This document shows, piece after piece, positions 23,575-32,896 of a DNA stretch of 42,422 bases; the first letter of the stretch is position 1; each line of letters begins with the position of its first letter. The notes under the pieces are model-generated. The model searched no databases. It was not told the origin of the DNA and worked only from the letters and a program-made list of their open reading frames with translations. Source of the stretch: Comamonas sp. lk (lineage in GTDB: Bacteria > Bacteroidota > Bacteroidia > Chitinophagales > Chitinophagaceae); the NCBI GenBank assembly GCA_943327245.2, contig CALPWK020000002.1, positions 1 to 42,422 of the forward strand, read 5' to 3'. A program made the translations under genes and the position numbers.

Positions 23575-25011
23575 ATGGCAATAGTTGAATTAGTGCTACC
23601 AAAGCTGGGGGAAAGTATCATGGAAGCGACCATTTTAAAATGGCATAAAAAAGTAGGTGATACTATTAAGCTAGACGAAACTTTGCTAGATATTGCTACT
23701 GATAAAGTGGACAGTGAGATTCCGTCAACTGCAGAAGGGATTATTGTAGAAATTTTATTTGAGGTTAATAGTGTAGTTCCAATAGGGACTGTTATTGCAA
23801 GAATTGAATCAAATAAAGTAGCAACTGCTCCAATAAAAGCAGCTAGCCCAATAGCGGAGAAAATTACTCCAATTATAGAGCATCAAAAACCTGATACCCA
23901 AAATATTCCAACTGAAATTGTTCCTTTTACTCCCAATAGCACAGTGGACATTATTTCAAATCAACATTCAGCTAGTAAATTTTATTCCCCTTTAGTGATT
24001 AGTATAGCTCAAAGTGAAGGAGTTAGTATGCAGGAATTACAAGACCTACAAGGAACTGGGAATCAAGGCCGAGTTTCTAAAAAAGATATCTTAGCTTTTG
24101 TAGAAGCCAAAAAATCAAATGCGACCCTTCCAATATCTCCTATTCAAAATACACCGGCTACACCATCTATTCCAACTTCAAGTCCGATAGTTAGTAAGCC
24201 AAGTCATGTGTATGATTTAGTTACCCCAGATTTTATGCAATCTAATGGCGCTTCTAAATTTGCAAGTCCAGAGGAAGTGATTATTACAGGTAATACTGAA
24301 ATAGTTGAAATGGATAGAATGAGAAAATTGATTGCTAAGCATATGTTGGATAGCGTTCAAACTAGCCCTCATGTAACTTCTTTTGTTGAAGTAGATGTTA
24401 CTAATATGGTTGTTTGGAGAGAAAAAGTAAAAGCATTATTTGAAAAAAGAGAAGGTACTAAGTTGACTTTTACCCCAATGTTTATAGAAGGGATTGCTGC
24501 TTCATTAGAAAAGTTCCCAATTGTTAATAGCAGTTTACAGGGTGATAATATTATACTTAAAAAAGACATTAATATTGGTATGGCTACTGCTTTGCCAAAT
24601 GGCAATTTAATAGTTCCTGTTATTAAGGGAGCAAACCAATTAAGTATTGTAGGATTAAGTAAAGCGGTAAATGGCTTGGCCAACGCTGCTAGAAATAATC
24701 AACTAAAACCTCAGGACACACAAGGAGCTACTTTCACAGTAACCAATGTGGGTACTTTTGGTAGTATAATGGGTACCCCAATTATTAGTCAACCACAGGT
24801 TGCAATACTAGCATTAGGTGCTATAAAGAAGCGACCTGTTGTTGTTGAAACACCAGCGGGTGATGCTATTGTTATTAGACATATGATGTTTATATCCATG
24901 AGCTATGATCATAGAATAGTTGACGGTGCAATGGGTACTCAATTTATGGCTGCAGTAGCAAAAGCATATGAAGCCTGGGATCCTAATAGACAATGGTTTC
25001 AATACGTTTAA
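23575..25011 (+). CDS. 2-oxoacid dehydrogenase dihydrolipoamide acyltransferase (E2)
   Basis: This 478-residue protein is a three-domain E2. One lipoyl domain (residues 1-80) has the modified lysine K44 in ATDKVDSEIP. A Pro/Ala/Thr/Ser-rich linker leads to the peripheral-subunit-binding domain (about 137-175, SPLVISIAQSEGVSMQELQ...GRVSKKDILAF). After a second linker, the catalytic CoA-acyltransferase domain carries the active site SYDHRIVDG with H446 and D450. The DKVDSE lipoyl motif is commoner in 2-oxoglutarate or branched-chain complexes than in pyruvate complexes, so I do not give a symbol. No E1 or E3 gene is adjacent; pdhA lies about 13 kb away. It has its own promoter, and its end lies 4 bases from the convergent S9 peptidase gene. 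Confidence 0.93.
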   Translation: MAIVELVLPKLGESIMEATILKWHKKVGDTIKLDETLLDIATDKVDSEIPSTAEGIIVEILFEVNSVVPIGTVIARIESNKVATAPIKAASPIAEKITPIIEHQKPDTQNIPTEIVPFTPNSTVDIISNQHSASKFYSPLVISIAQSEGVSMQELQDLQGTGNQGRVSKKDILAFVEAKKSNATLPISPIQNTPATPSIPTSSPIVSKPSHVYDLVTPDFMQSNGASKFASPEEVIITGNTEIVEMDRMRKLIAKHMLDSVQTSPHVTSFVEVDVTNMVVWREKVKALFEKREGTKLTFTPMFIEGIAASLEKFPIVNSSLQGDNIILKKDINIGMATALPNGNLIVPVIKGANQLSIVGLSKAVNGLANAARNNQLKPQDTQGATFTVTNVGTFGSIMGTPIISQPQVAILALGAIKKRPVVVETPAGDAIVIRHMMFISMSYDHRIVDGAMGTQFMAAVAKAYEAWDPNRQWFQYV

Positions 25012-25015
25012 AATT

Positions 25016-27760
25016 CTAATAGCCTAATCCCATAGTTCTACCTTTCATAATTGCAGGAACCCCTTCACTCATCCATTTTGGCATAGGTTCATTCTTTAGA
25101 TAATGATCAAAGAATTGTTGCTGTCTAATTTGAATGTCTTTTTTGTTACGTCGTTCCGATAAATTATGAAGTTCATTATTATATACTAGTAACCAGATCT
25201 TCTTATTTAATCTTTTCATAGCAGTAAACATTTCTATTCCTTGGTACCATGGCACGGCATCGTCGGCATCATTATTCATTATAACAATTGGGGTAGTTAC
25301 GCTAGGCAATGAAAATAAGGGTGAATTTTTAATATATAAATCTGGACGTTCCCATAATGTTGCACCAATTCTACTCTGCGTTTTCTCATATTGAAATTGT
25401 CTATTCATTCCTGTACCCCATCTAATTCCACCATAGGCGCTTGTCATATTAACTACCGGAGCACCTGCCCATGCAGCAGCAAACATATTTGTTTTGGTGA
25501 TTAAATATGCTATTTGATACCCACCCCAACTTTGGCCTTGTAATCCAATTTTAGTACTATCTATAAATCCTTTTTGAATTAAAGCTTTTGTCCCGCTTAC
25601 AATATAATCGTAAGCACCCTGTCCAGGATATCCTTTTTTATACCAGATATCCGGCACAAATACTAAATAGCCTCTACTAACAAAATAAGGAATATTTATT
25701 CTAGAACGGGCAGGTGAAGGAGGTAAATAGTTATGTAAAGTTTGATTGTTTCTTTCATAAAAATATACAATCATCGGATATTTTATTGTAGGATCGAAAT
25801 TCTCAGGCTTATATAAAATTCCTTCCGCTATTTTACCTGTATAGGATTTCCATTTTACCAATTCACTAGTCATCCAATTATAATTAGCTTGTTGTGGATT
25901 TATTAGTGTTAATGATTTAGGATTTTGTGACTTTTTCTCAAAAGTGTAATTATATAAATTGGCAGCCGATTTCTCGTCTTCTTGCATGACTAATAGTTCC
26001 TTAGATTTCTTTGACTTAATAATAGTTGTCAAATGCATAGGAAAAGTATTAAGTATGGTTATTTCATTGTTATTAGTAAATAAAATTTCTAAAGATTCAG
26101 ACTTGTTTTTTTCATTGAAAGTTTGTAGCAACAAAGTGTCAGCAACTTCGTTGATAAATTTCTTATCCATATCTATATCCACCTGTCTATACACTTTACT
26201 TAATTGTCTCCCATTTGTTAATCTTTTAGATGGCTTAACGCCATTGACATCCACTAGCCATAAATCATATCTATCATAAATTATAATAGAATTATCACCT
26301 ACCCATTTTGTAACTCCATAGGCATTTGGATCGTCTGGCATGTCATTGTCTTCGTCGTATAAAGGGAATGAAATATCTTTTGCAATAATTTGTTTTCTGT
26401 CGGATATTAAATCATAAGTATAATATTTTTTCTCTGACTCCTCATAAAAAATCAATTTATTGCCGTTTGAAGAAATGCTTAATAAACTACCCTTCCAATC
26501 CTTCTGAATTAATTTTCGAGAAGCAGTTGTAGTACTTATTGCAATAATATCTTTTTTCACAAACCCCTGCCATTGGAAACTTGCAGTATTTAAAGAATCG
26601 TTTGTGGCTATTGCCCAATCCCCATCACCTTGACTGGCTAATTTAATATTTTGTTCACTTAATTTTCCAAAATAGACGGTCGACTTATTTTTAGGTCGAA
26701 ACAAAATGGTTTCTGTACTTTTTAAAGAAGCGTCTAAATTCTTTAATTGTATAGACTGGATATTATCATCATTATAGTTCCATATATCTATACTTACTCT
26801 TTCAAATTCAGGTAAACTAGTATCTTTTATAGGGAGTAAAGGTTGTATACCTAACTCTAAAATTTGACCTGATTTACTAAAATGTAATTTTCTATCTGCT
26901 CCAAATACATAATTCTTTGGCAAATTAACATCATTACTTTCAAGCACTCTATTGGCAGTGTCCATTCCTTGTTTAAAATAAGCTAATGTATAATTCTTCT
27001 GTAATGACTTGCTAGTGCTATCTGGCTCAATTAAATAGGCGGCTTGATTTCCATTTTCGTCCCATGACAAATTAGTTGCCGAAAATAAATGACTACTCAA
27101 TATTAGGGAGGAACTGTCCTTGGTACTTGCTAGCAGGACTTGAGCAGGTATTGTTTTAGTATTAGCTTGAGACATTAAAACCTGTGAACCATTTGGGTTC
27201 ATAGCATACTGTGTAATAAAATTATATGATTGCTTTACAGTATCATTTAAGGCTTGAATAAATAGTATTGATCCCTCTTTATTGATATCCCCTTTTTTGT
27301 CTTGCAAATAAGCAATAAATTCACTACCTAATTCAGGTATTTGGAATGATTTTACAGAAGCGATTTTTTGAATGCTTTTAGTAGCTAAATTCAAAATTAA
27401 AAGACTGTCTTTGGGTAATTCATCTGATTTCTTCTTATCTATCTTGGCTTTCCTAGTATCAACAAAAAAAGGCTTAATTTTTGTAATTAAAAATGCTCCG
27501 TTTTCAGTAAAACTGGGTTGTGTACCTCTGGGAATTGTCATTTCCCAGCTGCCATTTAATTCTTTTATTTTTAGCATAGCATCCCCTTCTTGTGGGTTAA
27601 TACTATATACAACATACTTACCTTGAGATTGAACCACAGTTTCATTAATGGACTGCCAACCGTCGTATACTGAATGGTCAAGTGCTGGTTTTTGTGCAAT
27701 TCCTTTGAAATTACAAAGAATAAAAACAAGGGTTAATCCTAATAAAATACCTTTATTCAT
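25016..27760 (-). CDS. S9-family serine peptidase (prolyl oligopeptidase-like), exported
   Basis: The ORF track starts at a TTG (27769); the ATG at 27760 starts a normal signal peptide (NKGILLGLTLVFILCNFKGIAQ), so I use it (914 residues). The N-terminal two thirds are beta-propeller-like, with WD-type strands such as YTYDLISDRKQIIAKD and WVGDNSIIIYDRYDLWLVD. The C-terminal alpha/beta-hydrolase domain has the triad Ser in GQSWGGYQIAYL (about 744), Asp in NNDADDAVPW (about 833) and His in NNELHNLS (about 865). S9 peptidases of this type release dipeptides or cleave short peptides in the periplasm. It is divergent from a TonB-dependent receptor, which suggests use of imported peptides, though that is inference. 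Confidence 0.9.
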   Translation of the reverse strand: MNKGILLGLTLVFILCNFKGIAQKPALDHSVYDGWQSINETVVQSQGKYVVYSINPQEGDAMLKIKELNGSWEMTIPRGTQPSFTENGAFLITKIKPFFVDTRKAKIDKKKSDELPKDSLLILNLATKSIQKIASVKSFQIPELGSEFIAYLQDKKGDINKEGSILFIQALNDTVKQSYNFITQYAMNPNGSQVLMSQANTKTIPAQVLLASTKDSSSLILSSHLFSATNLSWDENGNQAAYLIEPDSTSKSLQKNYTLAYFKQGMDTANRVLESNDVNLPKNYVFGADRKLHFSKSGQILELGIQPLLPIKDTSLPEFERVSIDIWNYNDDNIQSIQLKNLDASLKSTETILFRPKNKSTVYFGKLSEQNIKLASQGDGDWAIATNDSLNTASFQWQGFVKKDIIAISTTTASRKLIQKDWKGSLLSISSNGNKLIFYEESEKKYYTYDLISDRKQIIAKDISFPLYDEDNDMPDDPNAYGVTKWVGDNSIIIYDRYDLWLVDVNGVKPSKRLTNGRQLSKVYRQVDIDMDKKFINEVADTLLLQTFNEKNKSESLEILFTNNNEITILNTFPMHLTTIIKSKKSKELLVMQEDEKSAANLYNYTFEKKSQNPKSLTLINPQQANYNWMTSELVKWKSYTGKIAEGILYKPENFDPTIKYPMIVYFYERNNQTLHNYLPPSPARSRINIPYFVSRGYLVFVPDIWYKKGYPGQGAYDYIVSGTKALIQKGFIDSTKIGLQGQSWGGYQIAYLITKTNMFAAAWAGAPVVNMTSAYGGIRWGTGMNRQFQYEKTQSRIGATLWERPDLYIKNSPLFSLPSVTTPIVIMNNDADDAVPWYQGIEMFTAMKRLNKKIWLLVYNNELHNLSERRNKKDIQIRQQQFFDHYLKNEPMPKWMSEGVPAIMKGRTMGLGY

Positions 27761-27799
27761 ATTTATCAATTGAAATTGTAAGATACATCAACTATTTAG

Positions 27800-27807
27800 C
27801 AAATATA
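27800..27807 (-). promoter_or_regulatory. Bacteroidota -7 promoter element for the S9 peptidase gene
   Basis: The minus strand reads TATATTTG, an exact TAnnTTTG match, 39 bases upstream of the chosen ATG, in the 79-base divergent gap with the TonB-dependent receptor gene. Confidence 0.45.
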
Positions 27808-27839
27808 TTGTTATAAATTGCAGTAATATATTTTATAAT

Positions 27840-30302
27840 ATGAAGGTATTAATAATTGCATTTGCCTCTTTCTTTTTAGCTATTATATCCATAGGTCAAT
27901 CATCTGCGCAAGCCCTTGGTACTATTTCTGGCTGGGTAGTTAATAAAAATACACAGAATCCTATTCCAGGTGTTTCTATCAAAATAGTAAATACCAAGTT
28001 TTCAGCTACTTCAGATAGTTTGGGGAGGTATAGCATTAAAGGTATTCCAACTGGTCAATATCAAATTATATTTAACTCAATGGGTAGTTTACCCTATAGT
28101 CAATACAATGTGGTTGTAAGTTCAGGAAATGAAACTAGTAATACTATTGAGTTAGTTCCTCAAGATATTATCCTTAAAGAAGTGACTGTTGGTAATATTA
28201 AGAAGACAGTTAGAGCAGCAAGTTTAGAAACCCCTTTAAGTGTTCAAAGACTTACAGCAGAAGAAATTAAATCAAGTCCAGGCAGTAATTTTGATATATC
28301 CAAAGTGGTACAGTCTTTACCTGGAGTAACAGGATCGGCAAGTACCTCTGCAGGATTTAGAAATGATATTATTGTTAGAGGAGGTGCCCCAAATGAAAAT
28401 GTATTTTATTTAGATGGAATCGAAATTCCAGTTATCAATCACTTTTCGACACAAGGAAGCGCGGGTGGCCCGCAAGGCATTTTAAATGTTTCTTTTATTG
28501 ACGAAGTTAAATTATCAACTTCCGCATTCGACGCTAAATTTGACAATGCCCTATCCTCTGTATTTGAGTTTAAACAAAAGAGAGGTAATCCGAATAAATT
28601 AGAATCAAATATACGAATGGGTGCCACAGAATTTGCGAGTACATTCAATGGCCCATTATCTAAATCAGGGAAAACAACTTTTCTAGTATCTGCTAGAAGA
28701 AGTTATTTACAATATTTATTTTATGCTTTAGATTTACCTATCCGGCCCAATTTCTGGGATTTTCAATATAAAATAACACATCAAATTGATCCAAAAACAA
28801 CATTGACCTTCTTAGGTGTTGGTGCTATTGATAAATTTTATTTTGTTGCACCTCGTAATGCTACGCCAGAAAAATTATTTGCACTAAATTCTAGTCCATC
28901 TATAAATCAATGGAGCTATACCATGGGCCTTTCATTAAAGAAATTGATTAATAAAGGATATTGGAATATTAGTATAAGCAGGAACCATTTAAATAATATT
29001 AATGAGAAGTATGAAAATAATTTATCTCAAGATAAGGGAGAACTAACCCTTAACTATAAATCTAATGAAATTGAGAATAAATTAAGATTCGAACTTACAA
29101 AAAGTTTATTAGGATTAAAATGGACAACTGGTGCAAATATTCAGACCATTGAATATGATAATTACACCTATCAAATATTAAGCAATTTTCAACCTTCGTC
29201 TATTGTTGGAGCAACTAGTAAACCTATACAATCTAAATATGAATACAAATCTGATTTAGCATTTAAAAAGTATGGAGCATTTTTCCAATTAGGAAAAAAA
29301 GCTTTTAATAACAGACTTGGTATTAGTGCAGGTATTAGAACCGATGGTAATGGATTTAATAATTCTGGTAAGCAATTTATGAGTAGACTTTCTCCAAGAT
29401 TTGGATTAAGTTATGTACTTTCTGATAAAATCACATTAAACGCCTCTATTGGTAGATACTTTAAAGTGGCTCCTTTGACTTCATTAGGATTCAAGGATTT
29501 AAATGGCATTTATGTAAATAAGAATGTAGATTATATTGGAAGCAATCATTACGTAACAGGAATTGAATTTATCCCAACGGAAGCAACAAGATTTACTGCG
29601 GAGGTCTTTTATAAGAAATATTTCAATGTTCCATTAAGCATACAAAAAGGTATTAGTTTGTCTAATTTGGGGGCTGACTTTAATATACTAGGGAATGAAC
29701 CAATTGCGACTTCGGGGAAAGGTAGAAGTTATGGTTTTGAATTATTTGCTCAACAGAAATTGACAAAAAGATTCTTTGGGGTAGCTAGTTACAGTTTCTT
29801 TAGAAGTGCCTATACAGATAGGCAAAGTAATTTCATTAATAGTTCTTGGGAGAATATTAATTTAGTGAGTTTGACGGCTGGTTATAAATTTAATAAGAAT
29901 TGGGAATTAGGAATAAAGTTTAGGTTCCAAGGAGGAACTCCTTATTCTCCTTATGATAGTGCAAGTAGTAGACTTAACTTCATAACATTAGGGTCTGGTA
30001 TTTTAGACTATAGTAAATTGAATACATTAAGAGTAAATCCATTTCATTCAAGTGACTTTAGATTAGATAAAAAGTATAATTATAAAAAAGCAACGCTCGA
30101 CTTTTTCTTAGATATCACAAATTGGTATGGGTCAAGTTCTGTAGCGCCTAGAACATATATTTTAGAATCTAATGCTGATGGTAGTTTTAAAACAACAGAC
30201 GGTAAACCAATTAAAAAAGATGGCTCCAATGGGATACCTTCTCTAGCAGATGGAAATCAAGTTTTCATAACGCCCACTATTGGATTTATTTTGGAATTCT
30301 AG
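27840..30302 (+). CDS. TonB-dependent receptor with carboxypeptidase-regulatory-like domain
   Basis: The 820-residue outer-membrane receptor has a signal peptide (KVLIIAFASFFLAIISIGQSSAQA). An N-terminal CarboxypepD_reg-like domain (about 29-108, GTISGWVVNKNTQNPIPGVS) is followed by the plug (about 120-240) with SVQRLTAEEIKSSPGSNFD and IVRGGAPNENVFYLDGIEIP. The remaining part is a 22-strand-type barrel that ends PTIGFILEF with a terminal aromatic. No SusD partner gene is adjacent, so it is not a classic SusCD pair. The length is on the short side for SusC-like proteins and closer to generic TonB receptors with the regulatory domain. The substrate is unknown; the divergent exported S9 peptidase suggests peptides. 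Confidence 0.92.
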   Translation: MKVLIIAFASFFLAIISIGQSSAQALGTISGWVVNKNTQNPIPGVSIKIVNTKFSATSDSLGRYSIKGIPTGQYQIIFNSMGSLPYSQYNVVVSSGNETSNTIELVPQDIILKEVTVGNIKKTVRAASLETPLSVQRLTAEEIKSSPGSNFDISKVVQSLPGVTGSASTSAGFRNDIIVRGGAPNENVFYLDGIEIPVINHFSTQGSAGGPQGILNVSFIDEVKLSTSAFDAKFDNALSSVFEFKQKRGNPNKLESNIRMGATEFASTFNGPLSKSGKTTFLVSARRSYLQYLFYALDLPIRPNFWDFQYKITHQIDPKTTLTFLGVGAIDKFYFVAPRNATPEKLFALNSSPSINQWSYTMGLSLKKLINKGYWNISISRNHLNNINEKYENNLSQDKGELTLNYKSNEIENKLRFELTKSLLGLKWTTGANIQTIEYDNYTYQILSNFQPSSIVGATSKPIQSKYEYKSDLAFKKYGAFFQLGKKAFNNRLGISAGIRTDGNGFNNSGKQFMSRLSPRFGLSYVLSDKITLNASIGRYFKVAPLTSLGFKDLNGIYVNKNVDYIGSNHYVTGIEFIPTEATRFTAEVFYKKYFNVPLSIQKGISLSNLGADFNILGNEPIATSGKGRSYGFELFAQQKLTKRFFGVASYSFFRSAYTDRQSNFINSSWENINLVSLTAGYKFNKNWELGIKFRFQGGTPYSPYDSASSRLNFITLGSGILDYSKLNTLRVNPFHSSDFRLDKKYNYKKATLDFFLDITNWYGSSSVAPRTYILESNADGSFKTTDGKPIKKDGSNGIPSLADGNQVFITPTIGFILEF

Positions 30303-30322
30303 AGGAGCTTTAAGGAGTTCCT
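30303..30322. terminator. Possible hairpin between TonB receptor and EamA gene
   Basis: An 8-bp stem (AGGAGCTT/GAGTTCCT, with two G-U pairs) and a 4-base loop sits directly after the receptor stop codon, between convergent genes. It has no long T-tract on the plus side, so it is a weak terminator candidate. Confidence 0.4.
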
Positions 30323-30328
30323 AAATAG

Positions 30329-31234
30329 CTATTTTAACTTATTTTGAAGTTTAGTTTTCTGTTGTTGTCTAATAACACTAAACATCTGAAATAATACAGA
30401 TACAGTAATTAGTGAGATACCAACATAAAAACTAGTTCCTAAATATTTTTGCTCTTTAAATAAAATAAAGGCTAATATAATACCATAAACTGGCTCTAAG
30501 TTCAAAGTTACATTCAATGTAAATGCACTAATATGTTTCAGAGAAGATAACATTAAATAATTTGCCCATACTGTACATACTAAAGCTAATAGGATCAACC
30601 ATGCCCAGTCTGAATTAGATGGTAACACAAATGAGGTTTGTTGATAGGAATTAAATAACGCAACCATAATTCCTAAAAATAAAAATCCACCCAACATCTC
30701 AAAAGTTTGAATAGTTTGTGGGGCAATATTGCTAGTTAATTTTTTATTGAAAATCGTAAATAAGGCGGCTAAAAAAGACGATACTATTCCTACTAAAATT
30801 CCTTCTCTATATTGAATATCAAATTGAAAAATACATAGTATTCCCACTAAACTTAATAAACTAATTAGTAGCTCGTTTAATACCAGTTTTGATTTTGTAA
30901 ATAAGGGTTCTAGTAGTACAGTAAATAAACCAACGCTCGAAAAGCATACTAAAGCGATAGAAACATTTGCCAATTTAATACTACTATAAAAGCAAACCCA
31001 ATGCATCGCAATTAATACCCCCACCCCCATGAGTCTAATTTTAACTCGTAAATCAGTCTTAGTTTTATGCTTAGTTAATACATAAAGTAATACTGCTGCA
31101 ACTGTTGTAATACCCATCCTATAAAACACTAACACTAGACCATTCAATTGGATATAATTACCAATTGGGGCAGTTAAACCAGCTAGAAAAACAAATATAT
31201 GTAATTGTAAAAGCGCTTTTTTAAAAGTAGACAC
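30329..31234 (-). CDS. EamA/DMT-family transporter
   Basis: The 301-residue protein has about ten hydrophobic helices in two EamA repeats, as in drug/metabolite transporters. Landmarks are LVLVFYRMGITTVAAVLLY in the first repeat, the loop after helix 4, and LEPVYGIILAFILFKEQKYL in the second repeat, the typical E-P-V motif near helix 9. The start is GTG at 31234, since no ATG lies near the first membrane helix; the gene overlaps the upstream mannosyltransferase-like gene by 14 bases, so they are co-transcribed. The substrate cannot be predicted from the sequence. The last 25 residues are basic and extend past the last helix. Confidence 0.88.
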   Translation of the reverse strand: MSTFKKALLQLHIFVFLAGLTAPIGNYIQLNGLVLVFYRMGITTVAAVLLYVLTKHKTKTDLRVKIRLMGVGVLIAMHWVCFYSSIKLANVSIALVCFSSVGLFTVLLEPLFTKSKLVLNELLISLLSLVGILCIFQFDIQYREGILVGIVSSFLAALFTIFNKKLTSNIAPQTIQTFEMLGGFLFLGIMVALFNSYQQTSFVLPSNSDWAWLILLALVCTVWANYLMLSSLKHISAFTLNVTLNLEPVYGIILAFILFKEQKYLGTSFYVGISLITVSVLFQMFSVIRQQQKTKLQNKLK

Positions 31235-31970
31235 GCTTAATATGTTTAATAAAACTTCCTGTAATATGTTGCCATTGCATATTTAATACACCCAAAATGG
31301 CCTCTTTAATAATTCCCTTTGACATTTTACTTGTTCCAATCTTTCTATCGATAAATGTAATAGGTACTTCTTTAATTTTGAATCCTAATTTCCATGATGC
31401 AAATTTCATTTCAATTTGAAATGCATATCCGATAAATTTGATAGTATCTAAATTAATTGCAGCTAAAACTTTATTTTTATAACACACAAATCCTGCTGTA
31501 GGGTCTTTTACTGGCATTCCAGTTATGATTCTTGTGTAAGCGGATCCCCCTTTAGAATAAATAAGTCTATCCAATGGCCAGTTTTCAGTTTTTCCACCTT
31601 TTACATATCTACTTCCAACAGCAACGTCTGCACCGCCTTGCTCACATGCTTCTAATAATCTATCTAAGTCATTGGGATTATGGGAAAAATCGGCATCCAT
31701 TTCTATGATATAATCATAATTGTTTTTTAATGCCCATTTAAATCCGTGAATGTAGGCAGTACCTAAACCTAATTTACCTTGACGTTGTTCTATAAATAAT
31801 CTATCAGGGTAAACATTCATTAATTCAAAAACAAGGTTTGCCGTACCATCAGGAGAACCATCATCAATCACCAAAACATGGTACCCTGACTTGAGTTCCA
31901 AGACGGCAGTAATGATGGATTTTATATTTTCCCGTTCATTATAGGTTGGTATGAGGACAATGTTTTTCAC
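31221..31970 (-). CDS. Polyprenol-phosphate mannosyltransferase-like GT2 glycosyltransferase
   Basis: This 249-residue protein is a soluble or peripheral GT2 enzyme of the dolichol-phosphate mannose synthase type. It opens IVLIPTYNERENIKSIITAV, has the acidic DDGSPDGT motif near 35 and the catalytic DADFSHNP near 93, and carries SRYVKGGKTENWPLDR and VKDPTAGFVCYKN, all typical of DPM1. No C-terminal membrane helix follows, in contrast to the GT2 at the left edge. The enzyme should transfer a hexose from GDP- or UDP-sugar to polyprenyl phosphate, for use by periplasmic glycosyltransferases. The start codon is GTG, placed directly before the first conserved strand. The 3' end overlaps the EamA gene by 14 bases. 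The exact sugar is unknown. Confidence 0.9.
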   Translation of the reverse strand: MKNIVLIPTYNERENIKSIITAVLELKSGYHVLVIDDGSPDGTANLVFELMNVYPDRLFIEQRQGKLGLGTAYIHGFKWALKNNYDYIIEMDADFSHNPNDLDRLLEACEQGGADVAVGSRYVKGGKTENWPLDRLIYSKGGSAYTRIITGMPVKDPTAGFVCYKNKVLAAINLDTIKFIGYAFQIEMKFASWKLGFKIKEVPITFIDRKIGTSKMSKGIIKEAILGVLNMQWQHITGSFIKHIKRVYF

Positions 31971-32025
31971 TTTATATGGGGGGTATCGTGATTTGAGTTA
32001 TAATATTTTATAAAGTAAATATAAG

Positions 32026-32793
32026 CTATTTTTTTAATATAGTTCTATTTAAAATTTCAGTTAACTTTTGCTTTGTATGTAAGGCGAAATCTCCTTTCAT
32101 CATCCAGTCATAGTATTGGGGTTCTTCCTTAAGTACTTGAGTGACAGGTTTCCCCTTATGTTTACCAAAGTTGAAGACTTCTACCCCATTTTCCATAATG
32201 AAACGTCGAGCAAAATCCACTATTTGGTCTTCTCCTGTAAATTTCACTATTGCTTCCACTGTATTTCCTAAATTAGGATATCTTGCTACCTGAGCTTCTA
32301 GCACCTCATAAGTTGCCATTGCGTCGGCTTCTGCAGTATGTGCATCCTCTAAAGTTTTATTACAATAGAATTTATAAGCTGCGGACAAGGTTCTTTGTTC
32401 CATCATATGAAACACTTTCTGAACATCTAATAATTTTCTACTTTCCATGTCAATTGCAATTCCTGCTCTCAAAAATTCTTCATTTAACATGGGAATATCA
32501 AAACGATTACTATTATAACCACCTATATCGGAACCTTCCATAAATTGCTTAACCTCGTTCGCAATTATTTTAAATGTGGGTGCATCTTTTACCATTTCGT
32601 CAGTGATGCCATGAATTTCTGTCGATGATGGTGGAATGGGCATTTCTGGATTGACTAATTTCCTTTTGATTTGTTTAGTACCATCCGGCAAAATTTTAAT
32701 TATCGCAATTTCTACGATTTTGTCAATACTAACATTAATACCTGTCGTTTCTAAATCGATAAAACAAATGGGTTTGGATAATTGTAAAAGCAT
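32026..32793 (-). CDS. DnaQ-like 3'-5' exonuclease with C-terminal DUF3820-like domain
   Basis: The 255-residue protein carries a DEDDh exonuclease domain: motif I FIDLETTG (D13, E15), motif II GYNSNRFDIPMLNEE and motif III HTAEADAMATYEV. The C-terminal part (about 185-250, FGKHKGKPVTQVLKEEPQYYDWMM) matches the small domain often attached to exonucleases in Bacteroidota. It resembles the epsilon proofreading subunit but is not linked to a polymerase gene. A role in DNA repair or RNA/DNA turnover is likely, and a proofreading role is possible. It lies 55 bases upstream of the mannosyltransferase-like gene on the same strand, with no evident functional tie. The ATG at 32793 directly precedes the conserved strand. 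Confidence 0.9.
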   Translation of the reverse strand: MLLQLSKPICFIDLETTGINVSIDKIVEIAIIKILPDGTKQIKRKLVNPEMPIPPSSTEIHGITDEMVKDAPTFKIIANEVKQFMEGSDIGGYNSNRFDIPMLNEEFLRAGIAIDMESRKLLDVQKVFHMMEQRTLSAAYKFYCNKTLEDAHTAEADAMATYEVLEAQVARYPNLGNTVEAIVKFTGEDQIVDFARRFIMENGVEVFNFGKHKGKPVTQVLKEEPQYYDWMMKGDFALHTKQKLTEILNRTILKK

Positions 32794-32874
32794 AGTAAAA
32801 ATTATGTTGCTAAGTTAGACATTATTGGGCTTTAAATCATTGTATTGGTGCAAAAATGCTCGATAGAATTCATT

Positions 32875-32894
32875 AAATTGCAATAAAATTGCAA
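32875..32894 (+). repeat. 11-base-period direct repeat before ytxJ
   Basis: AAATTGCAA occurs at 32875-32883 and 32886-32894, just before the ytxJ ATG at 32897. Each copy contains a weak TAnnTTTG-like sequence (TAAATTG, TAAAATTG), so the repeat may carry the promoter. If the second copy is used, the leader would be almost absent. Confidence 0.45.
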
Positions 32895-32896
32895 AT

